The notes under the pieces: model-generated | Database searches by the model: none | Told to the model about the DNA's origin: nothing | What the model saw: only the letters and a program-made list of their open reading frames with translations | Made by a program: the position numbers and the translations under genes | Assembly (NCBI GenBank): GCA_021154515.1 | Contig: JAJKIL010000106.1 | Location: 1-6,007 of the forward strand | Reading direction: 5' to 3' | DNA length: 6,007 nt | Source of the DNA: Niastella sp. | GTDB taxonomy: Bacteria > Bacteroidota > Bacteroidia > Chitinophagales > Chitinophagaceae | Part shown: positions 1 to 5,461 of the stretch, piece after piece | Position numbering within the stretch: position 1 is the stretch's first letter | Layout of the letters: every line of letters starts with the position of its first letter

Positions 1-40
1 TAACAAGGGATTAAAGTGAGGCGTTTTCGGTAAGAAGGAA

Positions 41-76
41 AAGGTTAATAGAGTTGATGAAGTTGATAGTGTTGAT
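41..76. repeat. Degenerate 9-bp tandem array (about 4 units)
   Basis: Four consecutive 9-mers stay in phase: AAGGTTAAT (41-49), AGAGTTGAT (50-58), GAAGTTGAT (59-67) and AGTGTTGAT (68-76). The last three share the GTTGAT core exactly. The array lies in non-coding sequence beyond the 3' end of the minus-strand dipeptidase gene. No dyad symmetry or T-run is evident, so I do not call it a terminator. Its function is unknown. It could be a simple-sequence expansion of the kind I recall between genes in Chitinophagaceae genomes. Confidence 0.6.
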
Positions 77-125
77 AAAGGGGCGGTGATAAAAAGAGTG
101 AGGAATTTTGCCCTATCGCGAGTCA

Positions 126-181
126 TTTCACGTTTCACGTTTGCCGTTTCACGATTCAGCATGGCCGATTCACGACTGCCG
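126..181. repeat. Degenerate 7-bp tandem array (8 units) abutting a stop codon
   Basis: Eight heptamers follow one another without a phase break: TTTCACG (126-132), TTTCACG (133-139), TTTGCCG (140-146), TTTCACG (147-153), ATTCAGC (154-160), ATGGCCG (161-167), ATTCACG (168-174) and ACTGCCG (175-181). Seven of the eight end in CG. Three units are identical and the rest differ from them at up to four positions. The array stops 7 bp from the stop codon of the minus-strand dipeptidase gene at 189-191, so it lies in that gene's 3' untranslated region. It has no spacers, which excludes CRISPR. It resembles in kind the short tandem heptanucleotide repeats known from cyanobacteria; its function here is unknown. 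Confidence 0.75.
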
Positions 182-188
182 ATGCTTA

Positions 189-911
189 TCACTTAAGCAA
201 CTCATTAAACGGAATATCCAATACTTCATATCCCCGGTCATTGTTCCAAAAGAAATGCCACCACTCTGTATCAAGTTTAGTAAATCCGTGTTTCTCCATT
301 ACAGCCGTTAACAGCTTGCGATGTTCCTGTACGTTGATTGGTAAAGCAGTAAAATCCTGATGGGCCGTATCGCTGAAATTATCGAAGCCGGTGCCCATAT
401 CCAGCTCCCGATGGCTTTTTAACTCAACGATGGTAAGATCAACCGCCAGTCCACGATTATGTCCGGACCCTTTTGTCGGGTTAGCCACATACCGTTCATC
501 CTTAATTAATTCCCAGAATTTTACCGTAACATCGTAAGGCCGGTAGGCATCAAATATCTTGAGGCCATATCCCCGGGCATTCAATTCTTTTTGAACCGCC
601 GCCAGCGCCCGGGCGGCAGGTAACCGCAGAAAGGTGTGGTGAGTAGCCGGAACGTATAGTTGTAAATGGGTAAAATTATTGGTGGTGGCATACCGCAGAT
701 CATATACAATATTGGGTATTAGTTTTAGCAATTCCACCATTTTTTTGGCAGAATCATTGCTTACAGTTAATTGATAGTCAGCTAATTTGTTAATAACCGG
801 CACCCCATATTTACTAACACTTGTTGTTTGCGCCAGGCAGGCGGTCACGTGGAAAAAAATCGAAAGCAGCATTAGGTAAATACCACGCTTAAGCACTATT
901 TTGTATAACAT
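189..911 (-). CDS. Exported D-alanyl-D-alanine dipeptidase, VanX/DdpX family (peptidase M15D)
   Basis: A zinc dipeptidase predicted to split D-Ala-D-Ala into two D-alanines. The 240-residue product carries the VanX-type motifs: DAYRP at 121-125 with the substrate-side Arg124, the metal-binding SxHxxGxAxD motif with His151 and Asp158, and EWWH at 216-219 with the catalytic Glu216 and the third zinc ligand His219. All key residues are present, so it should be active. The N-terminus is a basic-hydrophobic export signal. It can be read as a lipoprotein signal (V-T-A-C, Cys25) or as an ordinary signal cut after Ala27, before Gln28. Either reading puts the enzyme outside the cytoplasm, as in the periplasmic Salmonella homologue PcgL and unlike cytoplasmic VanX. 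The ATG at 909-911 has no obvious Shine-Dalgarno, as usual in Bacteroidota. The gene is divergent from the L,D-transpeptidase gene across 76 bp. No vanH, vanA or vanRS genes are visible, so nutrient use or wall recycling is likelier than glycopeptide resistance. Confidence 0.88.
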   Translation of the reverse strand: MLYKIVLKRGIYLMLLSIFFHVTACLAQTTSVSKYGVPVINKLADYQLTVSNDSAKKMVELLKLIPNIVYDLRYATTNNFTHLQLYVPATHHTFLRLPAARALAAVQKELNARGYGLKIFDAYRPYDVTVKFWELIKDERYVANPTKGSGHNRGLAVDLTIVELKSHRELDMGTGFDNFSDTAHQDFTALPINVQEHRKLLTAVMEKHGFTKLDTEWWHFFWNNDRGYEVLDIPFNELLK

Positions 912-987
912 TGTGGCCGGTTTAAAGGCAGGTTAGGAAAGTGAAAAGATACTAAACTTTTATACCGGATAACCAGGATCAATTAAC

Positions 988-2685
988 ATGAAAAAAGGTA
1001 TTACCTCAGGCCTGCATTGGAGCATAATAATTGTAGCGCTTTTTTTAGCAGCCTGCCATGGACGTGGTAGAACGGCTAAACCCCCCGCCCCCAAAGCCAA
1101 AGACATTGTTGAACAACCCAAAGAATTGAATGTCAGCATTGAGCGAAACCTTCAAACCGCGCTCGAGTTTATTTTGGCCAGCAATGGCGTACTGAACGAT
1201 TCCATGCACCTGACAAAGGATTCCCTCGTCAACGATATTTATCAGAAAAGAAGCTTTGAACCGGTTTGGAGCAGTCAGGATAAATGGCTGCCATTGAGCG
1301 ACTCCCTGGTTGATTTTATTGGCCATGCTACCGAATTAGGCTTATTCCCTTCTGATTATCACTATAGTGTATTAAAGAACATTCGCGCTCAAACCACCCA
1401 GGATACCCTGGCGCAAAAGGATGCCGCCTTATGGTCGCGGGGCGAATTGTTGCTGACCGATGCCTTTTTCAGAATGTGCGCCGATCTGCACCAGGGCCGT
1501 CTGCCCTTCGACAGCGTCACCCTGCGGAAAGATACCCTGACCGTGACTGGCTATCTCAATTTGTTCGATACCCTTTGGCAATCAAAAGATGTAGCCGTTT
1601 TAATGCATTCGCTGGAGCCTAAACATACTGGGTATGATTCCTTGAAATACGGGTTGAAGAACTTCCTGCAATCCATAGATACCCTGAAACGCTATACGTA
1701 TATTCCTTATCCGGCCCAAACTTCTGCGGATTACATTAACAATCTGAAACTAAGGCTGTTTGAAGAAGGACTGCTCAATTCGCCCTACGATTACATGGAC
1801 ACTACCTCTATGAAGTTGGTGATAGGTAAGTACCAGCGTGACAAGGGTTTACCTGAGACAGGGAAGTTGAATTCCGGCACGGCAGGCAGTCTGAATAACA
1901 ACAACTGGGAAAAATTTAAGAAAATTGCCATTACGCTCGATAGGTATAAATTATTACCCGATTCAATGCCAACTACTTATATCTGGGTGAACATCCCGGC
2001 ATATAGTATGAAGATCATGGATTCGGATATGATTGTGATGGAATCGAACGTTATAGTAGGGCAGCCAAAAACAAGAACGCCATTGCTGACTTCTAATGTG
2101 GTGAATTTTATCACGTACCCGCAATGGACGGTTCCTTACAGTATCATTTTCAAGGAAATGTTACCCAGGATCAAGGCCAACCCATCGGGGTATTTGAATA
2201 AACAGAATCTGATGGTGGTCGACAACAATGATAACGTGCTGAACCCGGATAGCCTGAATTGGGGAAAATATAACAAAAATTACTTCCCTTTCCTGATAAA
2301 GCAACGGCAGGGTGACGATAACTCATTGGGTGTGTTGAAGTTCAATTTCGCCAATAAGTACGACGTTTATTTGCACGATACCAATGCCCGCTGGCTTTTC
2401 TCGAAAGAGAACCGCGCATTGAGTCATGGTTGTGTAAGAATTAAGGATTTCATGAAATTGGCCGATTTTTTGGTTAGAAATGACACCCTCCGTTTTCCGC
2501 CCGATACCCTGCGGAGCTGGATAGGCAGAAGGGAAAAGCATTATGTGACCGGTTTTACCAGAGTGCCCATTTTTATCAGGTATTTTACCTGTGAGGAGAA
2601 GAACGGAGGCATTAGGTTTTATAACGATGTGTACGGGGAAGACAGGACCTTATGCCAACGGTATTTTGATAGTAAGACCCTTTAA
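988..2685 (+). CDS. L,D-transpeptidase lipoprotein, YcbB/LdtD-like (YkuD domain)
   Basis: Predicted to form 3-3 crosslinks in peptidoglycan by taking a tetrapeptide donor stem through a catalytic cysteine. The 565-residue protein begins with a lipoprotein signal: hydrophobic segment 12-22, then lipobox L-A-A-C with Cys23. Residues about 70-260 match the helical scaffold region of YcbB-type enzymes (a region around D-I-Y-Q-K-R-S-F-E-P-V-W, 83-94). Residues about 262-305 look like a peptidoglycan-binding helical domain (K-Y-Q-R-D-K-G-L-P-E-T-G). The YkuD catalytic domain spans about 330-500, with PQW at 378-380, His463 and the signature S-H-G-C-V-R at 479-484; Cys482 is the expected nucleophile. 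Length and domain order fit the family and nothing looks truncated. The ATG at 988 has a weak AGGA at 974-977. The next gene follows after 13 bp, so the two are probably cotranscribed. D-S/T-L tripeptides recur unusually often. Confidence 0.92.
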   Translation: MKKGITSGLHWSIIIVALFLAACHGRGRTAKPPAPKAKDIVEQPKELNVSIERNLQTALEFILASNGVLNDSMHLTKDSLVNDIYQKRSFEPVWSSQDKWLPLSDSLVDFIGHATELGLFPSDYHYSVLKNIRAQTTQDTLAQKDAALWSRGELLLTDAFFRMCADLHQGRLPFDSVTLRKDTLTVTGYLNLFDTLWQSKDVAVLMHSLEPKHTGYDSLKYGLKNFLQSIDTLKRYTYIPYPAQTSADYINNLKLRLFEEGLLNSPYDYMDTTSMKLVIGKYQRDKGLPETGKLNSGTAGSLNNNNWEKFKKIAITLDRYKLLPDSMPTTYIWVNIPAYSMKIMDSDMIVMESNVIVGQPKTRTPLLTSNVVNFITYPQWTVPYSIIFKEMLPRIKANPSGYLNKQNLMVVDNNDNVLNPDSLNWGKYNKNYFPFLIKQRQGDDNSLGVLKFNFANKYDVYLHDTNARWLFSKENRALSHGCVRIKDFMKLADFLVRNDTLRFPPDTLRSWIGRREKHYVTGFTRVPIFIRYFTCEEKNGGIRFYNDVYGEDRTLCQRYFDSKTL

Positions 2686-2698
2686 AAACTCTAAGACT

Positions 2699-3133
2699 AT
2701 GAAGAATGTATTGGTTGTAATAGCCCTGATGTTCTCTTTTTTTGCGTCAAAAGCGCAGATGAAGATTGACAGCATTGCATTGAATAAACAACGAAATGTG
2801 CCTGTAACTCAATTTGGTGTGGCCAGTTTCTATGCCGATAAATTTGAAGGTCAACGTACCTGCACCGATGTGGTATTCACCCAGAAAAAGCTTACCGCCG
2901 CCTGCAATACCCTCCCGCTCAATTGCTGGATAAAAGTTACCAACCTCAGAAATAAGAAAAGCGTGATGGTCAAGGTCAACGACCGCATGCACCCATCGAA
3001 TCCCCGGCTTATTGATATGAGCAAGGCCGCTGCCCTTGCCCTGGGTTATACCGGCCATGGATTAACGAAAGTGAAGATCGAGTACCTGGGTAAGAACAAA
3101 CCCGACGATGAAGAGATCGCTGGTAATAATTAA
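2699..3133 (+). CDS. RlpA-like double-psi beta-barrel protein, exported
   Basis: A 144-residue protein of the RlpA family, related to septal-ring lytic transglycosylases that act on glycan strands without stem peptides. Residues 1-19 form a signal peptide with probable cleavage after S-K-A, before Gln20. The double-psi barrel fills about 39-130: G-V-A-S-F-Y at 40-45, L-T-A-A-C-N-T-L-P at 65-73, V-T-N-L at 80-83, V-N-D-R at 93-96 and R-L-I-D-M-S at 103-108. There is no SPOR domain, so it lacks the usual septal targeting module. An ungapped comparison with E. coli RlpA as I remember it puts Val58 where the catalytic Glu should be and Cys69 where His should be, while Asp95 is kept; activity is therefore uncertain. 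The frame is open from 2591, but the ATG at 2699 gives a clean signal peptide and starts after the upstream stop, so I chose it. It sits 13 bp behind the L,D-transpeptidase gene, probably in one operon. Confidence 0.85.
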   Translation: MKNVLVVIALMFSFFASKAQMKIDSIALNKQRNVPVTQFGVASFYADKFEGQRTCTDVVFTQKKLTAACNTLPLNCWIKVTNLRNKKSVMVKVNDRMHPSNPRLIDMSKAAALALGYTGHGLTKVKIEYLGKNKPDDEEIAGNN

Positions 3134-3157
3134 TTTCTCCAGTTTGCAGCCACCTGT

Positions 3158-3165
3158 TATTTTTG
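3158..3165 (+). promoter_or_regulatory. Bacteroidota-type -7 promoter element (TAnnTTTG)
   Basis: TATTTTTG matches the Bacteroidota -7 consensus TAnnTTTG at every fixed position and lies 30 bp before the ATG at 3196. The matching -33 element is weak: a TTTG at 3143-3146 is only 11 bp upstream, shorter than the usual roughly 17-23 bp. If real, this element gives the beta-barrel gene its own promoter inside the 62-bp gap after the RlpA-like gene. Confidence 0.45.
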
Positions 3166-3195
3166 TCCGGTACGGTTCTCCAAACCAAACCGGTT

Positions 3196-3759
3196 ATGAA
3201 AAAAAACGTGGGATTTCTGCTGGCCATCCTGCCATTACTGGTGCCTGCTTTTAGCCAGGATGACTATGTACAACGGCCTACGTTAGGTATTTACTTCTTC
3301 TTCAATGATTTTCAAAAATCTGGTAAGTTAAAGGATATGTCGCCCGGACTGGCGTTGAACTATATCAGCGGGTTGAACAGGCATTTTGATTTCACTTCTG
3401 CATTAACCGGCAGCTTTTTAGATTATAAAAAAAAGGATGGCGCTACGCTGGGGCAGGATAACCTGTTGCTGGAAGGCGATGTGTCCCTGAAAGGAAAGCT
3501 GTTTTCAAATCGCTACTGGATAAGCCCCTTTTTGGAGATTGGTACGGGGATCTCGAAATTCAAAAGCTATTGGGGCGCCTTTATTCCCACCGGTACCGGC
3601 TTTCAGGTGAATTTATTTAATGAAGCCTATTTTATGTTCAATGCTCAATACCGCATAGCAGTGACCGAAACTGTGAGTGAACATTTCTATTATAGTATAG
3701 GTATAGCTGGAGTAATTGGGGGAAGAAAGAATGAAAAACGTTCTGTGTTGCCTGAGTGA
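3196..3759 (+). CDS. Probable outer-membrane beta-barrel protein, function unknown
   Basis: The 187-residue product starts with a signal peptide (lysines at 2-3, hydrophobic 6-18, probable cut after Ser20 before Gln21). The rest alternates polar and hydrophobic or aromatic residues in short strands separated by Gly/Asp/Asn turns (for example 30-37, 50-59, 64-77, 88-101, 107-120, 127-140, 144-157 and 163-175), as in small outer-membrane barrels. I recognise no catalytic motif. The product stops soon after the apparent last strand with a charged tail (R-K-N-E-K-R, 177-182), and no periplasmic OmpA-like domain follows. It could be a stand-alone barrel or the barrel part of a family that often carries further domains. 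The ATG at 3196 was preferred to a TTG at 3163 because that TTG lies within the promoter-like element and the ATG gives a normal signal peptide. It converges on hisB. Confidence 0.7.
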   Translation: MKKNVGFLLAILPLLVPAFSQDDYVQRPTLGIYFFFNDFQKSGKLKDMSPGLALNYISGLNRHFDFTSALTGSFLDYKKKDGATLGQDNLLLEGDVSLKGKLFSNRYWISPFLEIGTGISKFKSYWGAFIPTGTGFQVNLFNEAYFMFNAQYRIAVTETVSEHFYYSIGIAGVIGGRKNEKRSVLPE

Positions 3760-3770
3760 TCCAAAGGGAA

Positions 3771-3842
3771 AGTTCGTAGGTTATTAGGTTATTAAGTTCG
3801 TAAACCTAATAACTTATGAACCTACGAACCCAATAACTAAAG
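3771..3842. repeat. Inverted array of 8-bp units between convergent genes
   Basis: The sequence reads as octamers in constant phase. Four units have the form xGTTxxTA: AGTTCGTA (3771), GGTTATTA (3779), GGTTATTA (3787) and AGTTCGTA (3795). The next five begin with AAC and run in the opposite sense: AACCTAAT (3803), AACTTATG (3811), AACCTACG (3819), AACCCAAT (3827) and AACTAAAG (3835). The reverse complements of the right-hand units end in GTT, so the block is a palindrome built of tandem repeats. The right part overlaps the annotated 3' end of hisB. Confidence 0.7.
3772..3829. terminator. Long hairpin, probable bidirectional terminator
   Basis: An 11-bp perfect inner stem pairs 3780-3790 with 3803-3813 around a 12-nt loop. 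It is extended by an 8-bp perfect outer stem pairing 3772-3779 with 3822-3829, leaving 8 unpaired bases (3814-3821) on one side. An alternative register pairs 3772-3782 with 3819-3829. The hairpin starts 12 bp after the stop of the plus-strand barrel gene and lies at the end of the minus-strand hisB gene, the expected place for a shared terminator. No strong U-run follows on either strand, so termination strength is inferred only. Confidence 0.55.
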
Positions 3843-4975
3843 AACCCTTTAGTAGAAGGAAGATAGTTGCTAAGCGGATCTCTCTTCACCGCCATCCTTA
3901 TCGCTTTTGCAAATGCTTTAAAGATGGCTTCTATTTTATGATGTTCATTATCACCGTGGCATTCGATGTTCAGATTGCAACGGGCTGCATCGGAGAACGA
4001 TTTAAAAAAGTGAAAGAACATTTCTGTTGGCATTTCACCAATGCGTTCTCTTTTAAATTCCGCATTCCAAACGATCCAGTTACGACCGCCAAAATCAATG
4101 AGCACTTTGGCATCCGCTTCATCCATAGGTAAAGCAAATCCATAACGTTCCATACCGCGTTTATCGGCCAGCGCCTGGGCAAATGCTTCGCCCAATGCAA
4201 TACCGGTATCTTCTATGGTATGGTGTTCATCGATGTGCAGGTCACCGTTAGCACGAATGGTAAGGTCCATTTTACCATGACGGGCGATCTGATCGAGCAT
4301 ATGATCAAAAAAACCAAGACCGGTATAAATAGCGCCCTTGCCCCTGCCATCTACATTCAGTTCTATTTTTATCTGCGTTTCGTTGGTATTGCGTTCGTGG
4401 ATCACGCGGCGCAGGCCCAGCTTCAGGTATTCGTAAATAGTGCTCCAGTGTGTGCTTTCCAATGCAATAACGGGACGCAGTTCCGCTATTTTATCCTGGA
4501 TTTCACCGGCGCCCAGGTTGGGGTCCTGGTTCAACCAAATGGCTTTACAGCCCAGGTTTTTAGCCAGCTGTACATCGGTGATGCGATCGCCGATAACATA
4601 TGAATTAGCGATGTCGTACTCCTCATTATTCAGGTATTGCGTAAGCATGCCTGTACCCGGTTTACGCGTGGGCGCATTGTCATGAGGAAAAGACCGGTCA
4701 ATATGTACGGCGCTGAAATGAATGCCTTCGCCTTCGAGGCTTTTCATAACCAGGTTGTGCAGGGGCCAGAAGGTATCTTCCGGAAACGCATTAGTACCCA
4801 GGCCGTCCTGGTTGGTGACCATTACCAGTTCATAGTCCATCTCGCGGGCTATGCGGCCCATGTATTCGAACATGTGCGGGTAAAAGGTCAGTTTATCAAA
4901 ACTATCTAACTGATAAGTAGGGGGCGCTTCGTTTATTAAGGTGCCGTCGCGATCGATGAATAGAATGCGTTTCAA
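3806..4975 (-). CDS. hisB: Bifunctional histidinol-phosphatase / imidazoleglycerol-phosphate dehydratase, with altered C-terminus
   Basis: Catalyses two steps of histidine synthesis: dehydration of imidazoleglycerol phosphate and dephosphorylation of histidinol phosphate. The N-terminal HAD phosphatase (about 1-165) has D-R-D-G-T at 8-12 with nucleophile Asp8, T-N-Q-D-G at 54-58, Lys105 and G-D-R-I-T-D at 129-134. The IGP dehydratase (about 190-377) has manganese-binding motifs D-H-M-L-D at 224-228, D-E-H-H-T-I-E-D at 249-256 and E-H-H-K-I-E-A at 344-350. The start is a TTG at 4973-4975: an in-frame TAA lies 9 bp upstream and the next Met (35) would lose the catalytic aspartates. The protein ends P-S-T-K-G then twelve unusual residues, where relatives end K-G-V-L or K-G-I-L. 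One more G in the GGG at 3845-3847 would restore K-G-V-L and a stop at 3837-3839 (379 residues). The cysteine zinc loop of E. coli HisB is absent. The gene follows the cytochrome c gene by 23 bp. Confidence 0.93.
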   Translation of the reverse strand: MKRILFIDRDGTLINEAPPTYQLDSFDKLTFYPHMFEYMGRIAREMDYELVMVTNQDGLGTNAFPEDTFWPLHNLVMKSLEGEGIHFSAVHIDRSFPHDNAPTRKPGTGMLTQYLNNEEYDIANSYVIGDRITDVQLAKNLGCKAIWLNQDPNLGAGEIQDKIAELRPVIALESTHWSTIYEYLKLGLRRVIHERNTNETQIKIELNVDGRGKGAIYTGLGFFDHMLDQIARHGKMDLTIRANGDLHIDEHHTIEDTGIALGEAFAQALADKRGMERYGFALPMDEADAKVLIDFGGRNWIVWNAEFKRERIGEMPTEMFFHFFKSFSDAARCNLNIECHGDNEHHKIEAIFKAFAKAIRMAVKRDPLSNYLPSTKGFFSYWVRRFISY

Positions 4976-4998
4976 AACAATATTTTAAAAGTTCACTA

Positions 4999-5427
4999 TT
5001 ATTTCAGCCTGGCCCGCATGGCTTTTACTTCACCAACTGCCACCAGGCTGGCTTTGTTGCCAAAGTTGTTGCGAATGTAAGTCAATACATCTGCAATTTC
5101 CTGATCTGATAAAGTAGATTCCTGCGGCGGCATGGGATTGTGGAATTTATCGCCGTCGATATCAATTTCACCACCCTGCAAGCCTTTCAGCACGATCTTG
5201 ATCAACGCCTTTTTATCGCCTAACACCCATTTGGTTTTTGCCAGTGGCGGGTTCATGTTCTGTACACCTAAACCATCGGGTTGATGACAGGCCAGGCAGG
5301 TAGCTTCGTACACTGCTTTACCACGCGTTAAAGCGGCTTTTAAACCACCTGGTTGTGGTTTTGTTTGCTGCGCTACGAATGCAGAAGCGATAATCAATAC
5401 CAACAGGGCGAGCATTACTTTTTTCAT
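4999..5427 (-). CDS. Exported class I c-type cytochrome
   Basis: A small periplasmic electron carrier of 142 residues. The signal peptide covers about 1-19 (A-F-V-A, then Gln20). A single haem-binding motif C-L-A-C-H occupies 44-48: Cys44 and Cys47 attach the haem and His48 is the proximal ligand. Met99 in N-P-M-P-P is the probable sixth ligand, and the C-terminal helix L-S-D-Q-E-I-A-D-V-L-T-Y-I-R-N at 106-120 is typical of the fold. The gene starts at the ATG 5425-5427 without a visible Shine-Dalgarno. It lies 34 bp downstream of the PQQ-type dehydrogenase gene on the same strand, so it is the natural candidate to accept that enzyme's electrons; that pairing is inferred from position and from the common pairing of such dehydrogenases with cytochrome c. 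hisB follows after 23 bp. Confidence 0.92.
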   Translation of the reverse strand: MKKVMLALLVLIIASAFVAQQTKPQPGGLKAALTRGKAVYEATCLACHQPDGLGVQNMNPPLAKTKWVLGDKKALIKIVLKGLQGGEIDIDGDKFHNPMPPQESTLSDQEIADVLTYIRNNFGNKASLVAVGEVKAMRARLK

Positions 5428-5461
5428 ATGTATGATTAACTAAGTTCTTTTTTGAGTTTAA

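Noticed and set aside
41..181. CRISPR array or replication-origin iterons
   Set aside because: Units of 7 and 9 bp are contiguous with no spacers, and no DnaA-box-like sequence or replication gene is nearby.
108..311. 67-codon plus-strand frame running from the heptamer array into the dipeptidase gene
   Set aside because: It is translated repeat sequence followed by antisense of a conserved enzyme.
189..911. Vancomycin-resistance cluster
   Set aside because: Only the VanX-type dipeptidase is present; there is no VanH, D-Ala-D-Lac ligase or VanRS-type regulator in the window.
912..987. Promoters for the divergent dipeptidase and transpeptidase genes
   Set aside because: The minus strand has a near match (TATCTTTT, 944-951) to the -7 consensus, but without a correctly spaced TTG. 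The plus strand has no acceptable match. Promoters must exist here but cannot be placed with confidence.
2591..2698. 36-residue N-terminal extension of the RlpA-like frame
   Set aside because: It overlaps the end of the L,D-transpeptidase gene in another frame, and the ATG at 2699 gives a proper signal peptide.
3163..3195. Earlier TTG start for the beta-barrel gene
   Set aside because: It lies inside the TAnnTTTG promoter-like element and would put 11 residues before an otherwise normal signal peptide starting at 3196.
3771..3842. Insertion-sequence end or attachment site
   Set aside because: The inverted symmetry is explained by phased octamers; no transposase, integrase or flanking target duplication is seen.
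4220..4603. 127-codon plus-strand frame opposite hisB
   Set aside because: It is antisense to a well-supported gene, with no recognisable motif and no start context. The same applies to the frames at 4440-4685 and 4637-4909.
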